The notes below the pieces were generated by a model that worked only from the letters and a program-made list of their open reading frames with translations, made no database searches and was not told the DNA's origin. Source: Hymenobacter telluris (GTDB lineage Bacteria > Bacteroidota > Bacteroidia > Cytophagales > Hymenobacteraceae). From it: DNA of 64,000 nucleotides. The stretch is taken from assembly GCF_017313265.1 (NCBI RefSeq), contig NZ_JAFLQZ010000002.1, forward strand, positions 124,001-188,000, read 5' to 3'. This document shows, piece after piece, positions 50,554-59,848 of this stretch. Numbering within the stretch: position 1 is the first letter of the stretch; each line of letters begins with the position of its first letter. A program made the translations under genes and the position numbers.

Positions 50554-52839
50554 ATGCCTTCTATGATTTCACGTTTCCTGTTCACTTGCGCTTTACTGGG
50601 CAGTTACATAGGCACGCACTCGGCTGTGGCACAGTCTACGGCATTCGGCTTCGAGCTTCGGTCGGTGGCAAAAGTAGTGCAAGGTACCGATACCCTGCGC
50701 CATGCCTGGGCCGGTGGCCTCGACTCGCCGCAGTTTTCCAACATCGACCTGAATGCCGACGGGCAGCAGGACTTGTTTATTTATGACCGGCGGCTGCGGC
50801 GCGTGCAGACCTACCTGAACGTGGCCAACCCGGCCGGGGGCCGCCAGTGGCAATACGCCCCCGACTACGAGGTGCTGTTCCCGACGGGCATGCACGGCTG
50901 GGCCCTATTGCGCGACTACGACTGCGACGGCCGCCCCGACCTGTTCACCAATGGCGACAGTGAAGTGGATATTCAGGTGTACCGCAACGTGGCCGGTGCC
51001 AACGGGCTGCCTACATTTCAGCGGGTTACTGCTGTAGTAACGGCGCTTATCGGTGCCAACCAGGTAAACATTGATACGGGTAACCATCTGCCTGCTATTG
51101 AGGATATTGATGGCGACGGTAAGGTGGATATTCTGATTTATGATTGGTCTACGCTTAAGTACATCACCTATTACCGCAACGTAAGTCCAACGTGCGGGGG
51201 CTTGCAGTTTCGGGTGGCGTCTACGGCGTGGGGAAACATTCAATCCTGCCTGAGTACCTGCGGCTCCTATAATATTTTCAATGGCTCGCTTTGCCGACCA
51301 ACGGGTACGCAGCACAGCTCGGGCAGCAACGTAACGGTGCTGGACTTCGACGGCGACGGCGACAAGGATTTGCTGGTAGGGCGTGATTTCTGCACCCAGC
51401 TGACCTCGTTCACCAACCAAGGAACCAGCGCCCAAGAGGCGTTTACGGATGCCAATATCAGCAACGCCTTTCCGTTCGGAACCACGCCCGCCCGCGTCCC
51501 CAACTTTGCTACCGGTTACCACGTGGATGTCAACTTCGACGGCCGCCGCGACCTGCTGGTAGCGCCCGCCGTGTATGACAACCTCGACACCATTGAAACC
51601 CGCCGCTCGGTGTGGTACTACGAAAATGCGGGCACGGGTGCCGCAACCAATTTCCAGTTCCGGCAGAACGATTTCTTGCAGCGCGACATGATTGAAACCA
51701 GCTCGCTGGCCAGCACCACGTTTCTGGACGTGGATGGCGACGGGCTAAAAGACATGCTGGTGGCCGGTACTCGCCACGACGTAGGCACCTTGTTCACGGC
51801 GTCGTTGGCGCACTACCGCAACGTTGGTACGGCTAGCCGCCCCATCTACAAGCTCGTCACCAACGATTACCTGAACCTGGCCGCCAAGAAGTATGCCCGC
51901 CTGCAACCAGTAGCAGTGGATCTGAACCGCGACGGCGCCATGGATCTGGCGTTTACTGGCTACGAAACCTACGGTCGGGATGGGTTTCTGCGGTTTACGC
52001 TCAACCAGGCGGCACCTGGGATGCCGGCCAGTTTCAATACCACCACGCTGCGCTCCATCAGCAACTTGCCCAACAGCCAGTTTGATACGGCTGCTTTCTT
52101 CGATGTGGATAACGACGGGTTCGTGGACTTGCTCTACGGCACCAACACCAACCGCACTGACCTGCCCGCCGGCCAAAGCCTGCGCTACTACCGCAACAAC
52201 GGCAGCAGCACCCTGGAAACAGCCTTCGTGATAACCAACTCTGATTACGGCCAGATTCGGACCGCTACCAACACCCGCCCGATTAATCTGTGCCCCGTGG
52301 TAGCCGATTTTGACGGAGACGGCGCCCCCGACCTGCTCACCGTGGATGTCAGCGGCCAGATTCGTATGTTCGGTAACATTCGGGCGCAGAGCGGTATCTT
52401 CCTGGACCGCACCAGCCTGTTCTACAACACGCTGCTTGCCACCTATAATGATGGTCAGTTAGGCATTCGGGACCAGAACCACATCACGCTGGCCGCGGCC
52501 GACGTGAATGGGGATGGCGCACCAGAACTGTTCATTGGCATGGAAAGCGGGGGCGTACTGGCCGCGGCCACCCGCAACCGGGTGCTGAGCACCCGTGGGG
52601 CTTCTCAAAACCTGGCCCTCTCGCTGTATCCTAACCCGGCCACAACCACTACCACCGTGGAAGCACCGCGCCCAGTGCGCCTCACTCTCTTCGACCTCAC
52701 CGGCCGTGTAGTGCGCACCGTAGCAACGCCCGCTCGCCAGCATCAGCTGGATTTGCGCGGCTTGGCGGCTGGCCTCTACATTGTGCGCTGCGAAACCAAT
52801 GATGGCCAGCTAGGCGTGCAGCGCTTAGAGGTGAAATAG
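50554..52839 (+). CDS. FG-GAP/VCBS-repeat T9SS surface protein
   Basis: 761 residues from ATG 50554 (signal peptide MISRFLFTCALLGSYIGTHS preceded by three residues); a GTG seven codons earlier is less likely. At least nine calcium-binding D-x-D/N-x-D-G repeats are visible: DLNADGQQDLFIYD, DYDCDGRPDLF, DIDGDGKVDILIYD, DFDGDGDKDLLVG, DVDGDGLKDMLVAG, DLNRDGAMDLAF, DVDNDGFVDLLYG, DFDGDGAPDLLTVD and DVNGDGAPELFIG. Together they should form a seven-bladed propeller like integrin-alpha domains. The C-terminus (LSLYPNPATTTTTVEAP, LRGLAAGLYIVR) is a T9SS sorting domain. Ligand unknown. The last codons lie in a 39-bp inverted repeat. Confidence 0.92.
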   Translation: MPSMISRFLFTCALLGSYIGTHSAVAQSTAFGFELRSVAKVVQGTDTLRHAWAGGLDSPQFSNIDLNADGQQDLFIYDRRLRRVQTYLNVANPAGGRQWQYAPDYEVLFPTGMHGWALLRDYDCDGRPDLFTNGDSEVDIQVYRNVAGANGLPTFQRVTAVVTALIGANQVNIDTGNHLPAIEDIDGDGKVDILIYDWSTLKYITYYRNVSPTCGGLQFRVASTAWGNIQSCLSTCGSYNIFNGSLCRPTGTQHSSGSNVTVLDFDGDGDKDLLVGRDFCTQLTSFTNQGTSAQEAFTDANISNAFPFGTTPARVPNFATGYHVDVNFDGRRDLLVAPAVYDNLDTIETRRSVWYYENAGTGAATNFQFRQNDFLQRDMIETSSLASTTFLDVDGDGLKDMLVAGTRHDVGTLFTASLAHYRNVGTASRPIYKLVTNDYLNLAAKKYARLQPVAVDLNRDGAMDLAFTGYETYGRDGFLRFTLNQAAPGMPASFNTTTLRSISNLPNSQFDTAAFFDVDNDGFVDLLYGTNTNRTDLPAGQSLRYYRNNGSSTLETAFVITNSDYGQIRTATNTRPINLCPVVADFDGDGAPDLLTVDVSGQIRMFGNIRAQSGIFLDRTSLFYNTLLATYNDGQLGIRDQNHITLAAADVNGDGAPELFIGMESGGVLAAATRNRVLSTRGASQNLALSLYPNPATTTTTVEAPRPVRLTLFDLTGRVVRTVATPARQHQLDLRGLAAGLYIVRCETNDGQLGVQRLEVK

Positions 52840-52940
52840 TGAGGTGGTGAACTGGTGAGTTTGATGTTCCGCTTGCGCCAAATGCGTAGTATGTGCGGGT
52901 TGAACATCAAACTCACCAGTTCACCACCTCACTATTTCAC
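52831..52940. repeat. 39-bp perfect inverted repeat spanning both stop codons of convergent genes
   Basis: Left arm 52831-52869 and right arm 52902-52940 are perfect complements over 39 bases, with a 32-base loop. Both flanking genes read Val-Lys-stop as gtgaaatag from within the arms. The unit also occurs singly at 47236-47266 (29/31 identical). Confidence 0.9.
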
Positions 52941-53723
52941 CAACTGCGTTAGCTCGAAGGGGTCGGCATCGTGCAGGGCCGGAAACCGCTCCCGGAACGC
53001 CACGAGGTCGGCGTGGCGTAAGGAGCGGGTGATGCCGGTTTCCTGGTTGCCTACTTCTACCAAGTACTCGCCGCGCATATCCAGCAGCGCCGAGTCGCCG
53101 GAGTAGGCGAGGCTGTTGCCATCAATACCCACACAGTTTACGCCCATCGTGTACGCCACGTTTTCAATGGCGCGGGCGCGCAGCAGCGTCATCCAGGCGG
53201 TGCGGCGGGCAGCGGGCCAGTTGGCTACGTACAGCAGCAAATCGTAGGGTTGGGTGGCAGAGTTGCGGCTCCATACCGGAAAGCGCAAATCGTAGCACAC
53301 CAGCGGGCAGATGCGCCAGCCGCGCCATTCTTCAATCAACCGTTCGGTGCCGGCGGTGTAGGTGTGCTGCTCGTTGGCCATCGTGAACAGGTGGCGCTTG
53401 TTGTAGTAGCTTAGGCTGCCATCAGGCCGCACCCAGAGCAGACGGTTGTAGTAATGGCCTTCCTCCTTGATGATGATGCTGCCAGTGATTACGGCTTTGC
53501 GAGCCGCCGCCAACTCTTGCAGCCATGCTACCGTGGGGCCATCCATGGGTTCGGCTAGCTTGGTAGCTTCCATGCTGAAGCCCGTGGTGAACATTTCGGG
53601 CAATACAATCAGGTCGGGAGATAAAGAAATTTCGTCGATATGCCGCTGTAGCTCAGCGCGGTTGGCGGTGGGATCGTGCCACTGCAGAGAAGCCTGCACG
53701 AAGGATACAGTTAAGTCAGACAC
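52932..53723 (-). CDS. Omega-amidase (nitrilase superfamily, YafV-like)
   Basis: 263 residues. Catalytic triad Glu43 (VLPEMFTTGF), Lys109 (YYNKRHLF) and Cys143 (ICPLVCYDLRFPVWSRN). The M-x-T-G-F-S and DLRFPVWSR blocks are those of YafV/Nit2 omega-amidases, which hydrolyse alpha-ketoglutaramate or the methionine analogue to 2-oxoglutarate and ammonia. The upstream gene on this strand is a YbdL-type aminotransferase, its known partner in methionine salvage. The start is GTG (SDLTVSFVQA). The end is in the 39-bp inverted repeat. Confidence 0.9.
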   Translation of the reverse strand: MSDLTVSFVQASLQWHDPTANRAELQRHIDEISLSPDLIVLPEMFTTGFSMEATKLAEPMDGPTVAWLQELAAARKAVITGSIIIKEEGHYYNRLLWVRPDGSLSYYNKRHLFTMANEQHTYTAGTERLIEEWRGWRICPLVCYDLRFPVWSRNSATQPYDLLLYVANWPAARRTAWMTLLRARAIENVAYTMGVNCVGIDGNSLAYSGDSALLDMRGEYLVEVGNQETGITRSLRHADLVAFRERFPALHDADPFELTQLVK

Positions 53724-53933
53724 AATGGTAGGGCAATAGGAAGGTAGGAGAAGCGCGGTATTTCTATTAAGAAATATAAGACGGTTGACAGCAGAAAAGA
53801 GTTATGCTAGCCTAAAATAATTTCCGGTGCGGCAGGCAACAGATTGTCGTCAGCAGAACATCAGAAATCAACCTTCAGCTTGCCAGAAAGGCGGTATTGC
53901 TAAGGGCTTGATACGCACGCGTGCGGAGTGTTC

Positions 53934-55094
53934 TTAAAGGAGGCGCAGCCGCTCGGCGGCGGCCCGTAGCGTGGTATCCTGCTTGGCAAAACAAAACCGG
54001 ATCAGGCCTTCGTCGTGGCCGTTGTGGTAGAACGCCGACACGGGCACCACGGCCACGCCTGCCTCACGGGTTAGGCGCTGGGCAAAGGCCACGTCGGGCT
54101 CCGTGGAAATGCGGGCGTAGCGGGCCAGCTGAAAGTAGCCGCCGGGTACCGGCAGCAACTCGAAGCGCGACTCAGCCAGCAACTCCCGAAACAGGTCGCG
54201 CTTGGGCTGGTAGAAAGCGGGTAGCTGCTGGTCGTGGGTGGGGTCGGCGGCCAGCACGTCGGCAAGGGCGTGCTGGGTAGGTGTGCTCACGGCAAAGGTG
54301 AGGAACTGATGCACCCGGCGCACCTCGGCCGTCAGGGCCGGCGGGGCCACGCAGTAGCCCACCTTCCAGCCGGTGGCGTGGTAGGTTTTACCGAACGACG
54401 ACAGCACGAAAGCCCGCTCCCGCAGCGCCGGTTGTTGCAGCACGCTGCCATGCGGCTGCCCATCAAATACCATGTGCTCGTACACTTCGTCGCTGAGCAC
54501 CAAGATGTTGGTGTCGGCCAGGATGTCAGCTAGCGTATCGAGGTCGGCAGCGGAGAGGACCGCGCCGCTCGGGTTGTGCGGCGAGTTGAGCATGATCAGG
54601 CGGGTGCGGGGCGTGAGAGCGGCACGTACCCGGTCCCAGTCGGGGCGGAAGGTGGGCGAAGTGAGCGGCACGTACACGGGCACGCCGCCTTGCAGCCGGA
54701 TGGCCGGGCCGTACAGGTCGTAGGCTGGCTCCAGCACCAGCACCTCATCACCGGGGTGGACTACGGCGGCCAGCACAGCATACAGGGCCTCGGTGGCGCC
54801 GCAGGTAACGGTTATTTCGGTGGCCGGATCGGGGGCGGGCACACCGTACACGCGGGCGGTTTTGGCGGCAATGGCCTCGCGCAAACGAGGCAGGCCGGGC
54901 ATGGGCGCGTATTGGTGGTGGCCGGCGGTGCGGGCGTGGCGGGTCAGGGCCTCTTGCAGCGCCAGCGGCGGGTCATAATCAGGGAAGCCCTGGGCCAGAT
55001 TGATGGCGCCGCACTCCTGGGCCAGCTGCGTCATCACCGAGAAAATGCTGGTGCCCACGTCGGGCAGCTTGGAAACTATAGTGGGCAGAGCCAT
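53934..55094 (-). CDS. Methionine/glutamine-type PLP aminotransferase (YbdL-like)
   Basis: 386 residues; class I/II aminotransferase. INLAQGFPDYDPP and HHQYAPMPGLPRLREAIA are typical of the YbdL/kynurenine aminotransferase group, LNSPHNPSGAVLS binds PLP/substrate, and the Schiff-base Lys236 is in SSFGKTYHATGWKVGY; ends with RFCFAKQDTTL. Likely reaction: 4-methylthio-2-oxobutanoate plus glutamine (or another amino donor) to methionine, the last step of methionine salvage, with the 2-oxoglutaramate product cleaved by the neighbouring omega-amidase. ATG 55094 chosen (ALPTIVSKLPDVG); 14 upstream codons rejected. 210 bases separate it from the amidase. Confidence 0.9.
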   Translation of the reverse strand: MALPTIVSKLPDVGTSIFSVMTQLAQECGAINLAQGFPDYDPPLALQEALTRHARTAGHHQYAPMPGLPRLREAIAAKTARVYGVPAPDPATEITVTCGATEALYAVLAAVVHPGDEVLVLEPAYDLYGPAIRLQGGVPVYVPLTSPTFRPDWDRVRAALTPRTRLIMLNSPHNPSGAVLSAADLDTLADILADTNILVLSDEVYEHMVFDGQPHGSVLQQPALRERAFVLSSFGKTYHATGWKVGYCVAPPALTAEVRRVHQFLTFAVSTPTQHALADVLAADPTHDQQLPAFYQPKRDLFRELLAESRFELLPVPGGYFQLARYARISTEPDVAFAQRLTREAGVAVVPVSAFYHNGHDEGLIRFCFAKQDTTLRAAAERLRLL

Positions 55095-55192
55095 ACGGAA
55101 AGTCGGGGGGCAGTGGAACAGACGCCCAAAATACACCGCCCCGCCGAAATGTTTCCGCCGCCACTACTGCTATTGGCTTCCGGCCTTAAGGT

Positions 55193-55731
55193 TTACAGTT
55201 GGTAGTCGAAACGCCCATCCGTGACGCGGATGGAGTTGCAGCCGGGCTTGTAGAGCGTGAAATCGAACGTGCCGGAGATGATACCCGCTGTCAGGTCTAG
55301 GCGCGTGATGGTAAGTGTGCCCCGGCGGTAGGTGGTGGCACTGTCGTTTGTACTCCAATAACAGTTGGATTTTACATCGTCATAACTAGCCTTGGTGTCC
55401 TGTGGGTTGCGGAGAGAATAGCTACCCAACCCTGCTATGCGCCGAACAAAACAATGTATTGAGATTCAGTGGTGGTACTTCCATAGATGCGGTAAGCACG
55501 CACATCGAGGACGCCGCCGGTTGAAACCCGGTCATAAGACACGCTATAGTTGGCGGCGCCACTATAGCCCTGTGGGGTCCACGGCTTGCCGTTAACCAAG
55601 CAGCCGAAGGTATTGGCCCCAGTCTGGGTAGCAGGCGGCAACTGGCTGAGCGGGCTGGGGGCGTCTTGCTTGCACTGGCTTAGGCCAAGCAAAGCAGCCA
55701 GCAGTATAGAAGGATAAAGTATAGGACGCAT
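55193..55731 (-). pseudogene. Frameshifted DUF6252-like lipoprotein
   Basis: Two adjacent frames read as one protein. The first (55731-55435) has a signal peptide with a lipobox-like LGLSQCKQD, then NTFGCLVNGKPWTPQGY and DVRAYRIYGSTTTESQYIVL, and stops (tag). The second, in another frame from ~55440 to 55193, continues GLGSYSLRNPQDTKASYDDV, then GTLTITRLDLTAGIISGTFD and a Cys-bearing end. This order matches Bacteroidota DUF6252 lipoproteins, normally ~170-180 residues. A one-base loss near 55440 (reading FG then IAGLGSY) restores the frame. No slippery heptamer is visible, so mutation or sequencing error is more likely than programmed shift. Confidence 0.75.
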
Positions 55732-55953
55732 ACTGAATAAGGCAAGAATTGAAACGATACGTATTTCGAAAAAGCTCTTGCCTCAACTGAGCCAGAGGTT
55801 ATTCAGGCGGGGTAGCAGGATTAGCGAGCCGGATATAGAATTGAGGAAGAAGTATATGAACGTCCCAAGTAATATCGAGAATTGATTGAGCTTAATGCTA
55901 CAGCCTGAAACTGTGGCTGCAAGAGAAGCATTGGAATTATCTAGCCTGCCTGG

Positions 55954-58257
55954 CTACCCAGCCACCGTCTCCGCTGCCTCCGGCAGGTACACCCGGAACG
56001 TGCTGCCTTCGCCCACGATGCTGTCCACTTCCACGCGGCCGCCGTGGCCCTGCGCAATGCGGTTGACGATGTAGAGCCCCATGCCGGAGCCTTCTACATG
56101 GCTGTGGAAGCGGCGGAACAGCTGAAACAGCTGGGTGCCAAACCGCGCTAGGTCGATGCCAAGGCCGTTGTCTTGTATTGTAAGCACCAGATTACCGGCA
56201 AGCAATGCGCTGCTTACCCGGATGCGAGGGGGGCGGTTGGGGGCGGCGTACTTGAGGGCATTGCTGAGCAGATTATAAAGGATGCTGTGCAAGCTGGGCC
56301 GTACAAACAGCACTACCGGAGCTGCCTCAAAATCGGTAGTGACTGTGGCGCCGGAAGCAACCAATTGCTCCTGAATGCTAAGCAGCACTTCCGCCGTCAG
56401 GTCGGCCAGTGCCACCAGTTCCGTAGCCACGTATTCGCGCTGCTTTTGCACCTGCACCAACTCCGATAAGCCGTTGATGGTGGCGTACAGTTGCTGGAGT
56501 GTGCGCTCGAACATGCCAACCAGCTGGGCAGACTGCGGGTCGCGGAACTGGGTGGTGTGCCGCAGCTCTTCGAAGATGCCCGTCATGTTGTTCAGGGGCT
56601 GGCGCAAATCGTGTGAGGTGGTGTACACAAAGTTATCGAGGCTCTGGTTGCTGCGCAGCAGCTCGGCATTCTGGGCTTGCAGCTGCTCGCGCAATTCGCG
56701 TTCCTCGTGTACATCGGTATTGGTGCCCAGCCAGCGCAGAATGCGGCCATCGGGGCGGCGGATGGCTTCGGCGCGGGCCAGAAACCAGCGGTACTGCCCG
56801 TGCTGGTCGCGCCAGCGGTGCTCGGCCTCGAAACGGGTACCCTGCTCCAAAGCAAGCTGCCAGCGGTGCAGGGTGTTGGGCAGGTCGTGGGGGTGAATGA
56901 ACTGCTCCCAGCCCCATTCCTGCAGCTCCTCGAACGTGCCGCCCGTGAAATCGTACCAGCGTTGGTTGTAGTACGTCACGCCGCCATCGGGCCTCGATAC
57001 CCAGGCCATGGTGGGCAGCCCTTCCAGCGCCTGCCGAAACTCTTGGTCCTGCTGCCGGATTTCTTCCAGCAGCTCGGCGGCCTGCTGCTTGGCCTGCACT
57101 TGTTCGGTTACATCAATGCCGAAGACCAGAATTCCCTTGGTGTGGTTTTGCTCGTTGAGCAGGGGCTGAAATACGCCGTTGAAAAACCACTGCTGCCGCG
57201 CGGCTTCCGGAGCAGGCGACTGAAACGGCACCTCATGCAGCACAATCGGCTCCCCGGTGCGGTACACTTCATCAATAAGGTCAATGAAGCCTTGTTCCAC
57301 CAGCTCGGGCGCGGCCTGGGCAGCGGGCAACCCCACGCGTGCCTGCCCCCGAAACAGCTGCTGAGCCCGCTCGTTTACGTAGTGGTACACGTGGTTGGGG
57401 CCAATGAGCGTGGCAATGTAGGCGGGTACCTGGCTCAGAATTTCTTGCAGCTGCTGGTCTTTTTCTTCGAGTAGCTGGCGGGTGCGCTTCTGGTCGTCGA
57501 TGTCGGTGCTGGTGCCAAACCAGCGCACAATCTGGCCGGTAGCATCGCGCTGGGGCAGGGCCTGGCTCAGAAACCACCGGAACGAGCCATCCTGGGCCCG
57601 AAAGCGGTGCTCCATTTCATAGGGCTCCCCGGTGCTCAGCGAATGGCGCCACCGGGCCCGCACCCGCGGCTGGTCGTCGGGGTGAGTCATGGACCGCCAC
57701 AAGCCCGGAATATCGGCGTTAGCCAACGACTGGCCGGTGTAGGCCATCCAGCGGGCACTGAAGTACTGGTAGCGGCCGGCGGCGTTGGCTATCCACACCA
57801 GCTGCGGAATCAAATCGGCCAGAAACAGAAATTGCTCTTGCTCCAGCATAGGGCGGGCGGCAGCTACCACTGAGGCGGTTGGCTGGTACTCCTGAAGCTG
57901 GCAGAGCAAGTACCGCAACGGCGCACCTAGCTCCGAGCCAGCCCAAACCGGAGTGAGGGTAAGGTGCATCACCCGCGGGGCCACTTGGCCAAGCTCGGCG
58001 GGCAAGCGTAGATATACCGGTAGCTGACTGGGCTGCTTGGTATTTTGCACGGCGGCCACGGCGGCGTCCCAGGCAAGAGGCCCACCCTCAACCCCGAATA
58101 GCTCGATGGCCGCCCGGCCCAGCAATGGGCCGGAGCAACCCACCAAGGCCTGCGCCGCTGCATTAACTGCCACTACCGTTTGGTTGTGCGGCAATAGCGC
58201 CAAACAAGGAGCCGGCAAGGCATCAAAAAGTAGCTGGAAGTCAGGCAAATCGGTCAT
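55954..58257 (-). CDS. Multi-PAS sensor histidine kinase
   Basis: 767 residues from ATG 58257 (TDLPDFQLLFDALPAP). Cytosolic, no membrane segments. Four PAS/PAC units: ~1-125 (degenerate), ~140-260 (FLADLIPQLVWIANAAGRYQ, MTHPDDQPRVRARW), ~268-385, and ~405-525 (ALEGLPTMAWVSRPDGGVTY, FIHPHDLPNTLHRW). A coiled coil leads to the HisKA domain with His549 in YTTSHDLRQPLNN, then HATPase: NLLSNALKYA (N), DNGLGID (G1), GSGMGLYIV (G2). The stimulus is unknown. No response regulator is adjacent. It overlaps no neighbour. Confidence 0.93.
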   Translation of the reverse strand: MTDLPDFQLLFDALPAPCLALLPHNQTVVAVNAAAQALVGCSGPLLGRAAIELFGVEGGPLAWDAAVAAVQNTKQPSQLPVYLRLPAELGQVAPRVMHLTLTPVWAGSELGAPLRYLLCQLQEYQPTASVVAAARPMLEQEQFLFLADLIPQLVWIANAAGRYQYFSARWMAYTGQSLANADIPGLWRSMTHPDDQPRVRARWRHSLSTGEPYEMEHRFRAQDGSFRWFLSQALPQRDATGQIVRWFGTSTDIDDQKRTRQLLEEKDQQLQEILSQVPAYIATLIGPNHVYHYVNERAQQLFRGQARVGLPAAQAAPELVEQGFIDLIDEVYRTGEPIVLHEVPFQSPAPEAARQQWFFNGVFQPLLNEQNHTKGILVFGIDVTEQVQAKQQAAELLEEIRQQDQEFRQALEGLPTMAWVSRPDGGVTYYNQRWYDFTGGTFEELQEWGWEQFIHPHDLPNTLHRWQLALEQGTRFEAEHRWRDQHGQYRWFLARAEAIRRPDGRILRWLGTNTDVHEERELREQLQAQNAELLRSNQSLDNFVYTTSHDLRQPLNNMTGIFEELRHTTQFRDPQSAQLVGMFERTLQQLYATINGLSELVQVQKQREYVATELVALADLTAEVLLSIQEQLVASGATVTTDFEAAPVVLFVRPSLHSILYNLLSNALKYAAPNRPPRIRVSSALLAGNLVLTIQDNGLGIDLARFGTQLFQLFRRFHSHVEGSGMGLYIVNRIAQGHGGRVEVDSIVGEGSTFRVYLPEAAETVAG

Positions 58258-58389
58258 GGACGCAGTGCGCGCAGAGCAGCATGTGCTCCCGGCTTTTACC
58301 CCCAAGGTAAGAGCCTGGCCGGAACTTCACTAACTAGTTCAGCTAGAGATTAAATGCCGGTATTTTCTACTGTTGAGATTCAGAAAAGC

Positions 58390-58443
58390 CAAGAGCCCAG
58401 TGGGCGCCAACTCCGTTAAGAATCGACGCCCGCCGGGCCCTTT
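58390..58443 (-). terminator. Probable terminator of msrA
   Basis: agagccc-gtgggcg pairs imperfectly with cgcccgc-gggcc across a 20-base loop; on the reverse strand it is followed by ttggctttt. It lies ~40 bases past the msrA stop. Confidence 0.5.
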
Positions 58444-58484
58444 TATAAAAGAGCAAACCAGCGCAGGTGCTGGCGGTAGCAAGG

Positions 58485-59165
58485 CTACAGCGGGTTCTTG
58501 AGCAGCTGCGGATACGCCTTCCGAAACTTGGCAATCTTGGGGGTGGATACCGACTGGATATACGGGTTTTCGGGGTGGATGCGGTAGTAGCCCTGGTGGT
58601 AGTTTTCGGCGGGCCAGAACTTGCTGAACGGCAGCACCTGCGTCACGATGGGGTTCGGGTAGTGCTTGGACGCGTTGACGCGCTTGATGGTGGCCTCAAT
58701 CAACTGCTTTTCTTGTGGGGTGCGGTAAAACGCAATGGAGCGATACTGCGGGCCGGCATCAGGGCCTTGGCGGTTGAGGGTAGTTGGGTCGTGGCCGGCC
58801 AGGAAAAACACGTCGAGCAACTGCTGGTAGCTGATTTGCTTGGCATCGTAGTACACTTCAAAGCTTTCGGCGTGGCTAGTTTGGCCGCTACCCACCTGCT
58901 CGTAGGTGGGATTGGCCTCTTTGCCGCCCGAGTAGCCCGATACCACGTATTTCACCCCCTTCAGTTCCTCAAATATTTCCTCGGTGCACCAAAAGCAGCC
59001 ACCCGCAAACGTGGCTACCGCCAGGCCTTGCGCCTGCGCAGCCGTGGGCATGCCGCCCGCCGTGGAGCGCGAAAGAGTTTGGGCATCGGCGGGGCGCTGC
59101 TGGCTGCACGCCATGGTGAGTAGCAGCAAGCCCATTAGGTAAGATTTCAATTTCAAAAACGACAT
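58485..59165 (-). CDS. msrA: Lipoprotein peptide-methionine (S)-S-oxide reductase
   Basis: 226 residues from ATG 59165. N-terminal lipoprotein signal with lipobox TMAC (Cys20) following LMGLLLL, so this MsrA is exported and lipid-anchored. The catalytic Cys57 is in GGCFWCTEEIFEELKGV, with Cys60 as nearby second Cys; GYSGGKEANPTYEQVGSGQT, HAESFEVYYD and GPQYRSIAFY complete the site. It repairs oxidised methionine in envelope proteins. An upstream ATG (59243) would add 26 non-signal residues and is rejected. No msrB is adjacent. Confidence 0.93.
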   Translation of the reverse strand: MSFLKLKSYLMGLLLLTMACSQQRPADAQTLSRSTAGGMPTAAQAQGLAVATFAGGCFWCTEEIFEELKGVKYVVSGYSGGKEANPTYEQVGSGQTSHAESFEVYYDAKQISYQQLLDVFFLAGHDPTTLNRQGPDAGPQYRSIAFYRTPQEKQLIEATIKRVNASKHYPNPIVTQVLPFSKFWPAENYHQGYYRIHPENPYIQSVSTPKIAKFRKAYPQLLKNPL

Positions 59166-59355
59166 GGGAAAATGAAGAGTGCGTAAAGAAAAACGACGGT
59201 TGATGTACGAAACTTGACGGGTATCGGACGTGCTATGTAACAATCTGACCAGGTAGTCTCGTTCCTTGTCAAGAAATTGTATCTGAGTAAGTAGGTTGTA
59301 TTTCTCGCTTACTTACACCTCGTCCATCTGTCATCCGCTTGCTGCAACCCACCTC

Positions 59356-59751
59356 ATGGCCCAACGCATACTTGTGCAAACTCCACACCTTACTATTACC
59401 TACGATTACATAAACGAATGGCTCTATGTGGATTGGGCCAGTGAGCAGGATATGGAAACCGTGCAAACCGGCTGCCTGCAAATGCTGGAATGCCTGCGCG
59501 ACGAGCGGTGCCACAAAGTGCTTAACGACAACCGCCGCGTAATGACGATGTGGTCGGACGCGGCAGAGTGGGGCGGACACGTGTGGTTTCCGGCCATGGC
59601 CGATGCCGGCTTAGAGTATTTTGCTTGGGTGTATTCGCCTAACGTGTATAGCCGCCTCTCCACCGACCTTACGCTTCAGCACACCAATCGGCCTCTCATT
59701 CTCACCTTTGACAGCCTCGATACTGCTGCTGCGTGGCTAAAGCAAATGTGA
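59356..59751 (+). CDS. STAS/SpoIIAA-like small protein
   Basis: 131 residues from ATG 59356. Strand ILVQTPHLTITYDYINEWLY, then DWASEQDMETVQTGCLQMLE, a KVLNDNRRVMTMWSDAAEW segment, and a final helix DSLDTAAAWLKQM. The alpha/beta order matches the STAS/SpoIIAA-like family seen widely in Bacteroidota; no phosphorylatable Ser can be assigned with confidence. Cytosolic; partner unknown. Divergent from msrA. Confidence 0.7.
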   Translation: MAQRILVQTPHLTITYDYINEWLYVDWASEQDMETVQTGCLQMLECLRDERCHKVLNDNRRVMTMWSDAAEWGGHVWFPAMADAGLEYFAWVYSPNVYSRLSTDLTLQHTNRPLILTFDSLDTAAAWLKQM

Positions 59752-59848
59752 CGGGTATAAGCGCTGCACTTGAACGTATCGTAATATTACCATTAACTCT
59801 TTTATATATTTTATCGTAATTACTATATAATTCTACTTATTATTGGTT

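Noticed and set aside
55193..55731. Programmed -1 frameshifting in the DUF6252-like gene
   Set aside because: No X-XXY-YYZ heptamer in the right phase and no downstream pseudoknot was evident; mutation or sequence error is simpler.
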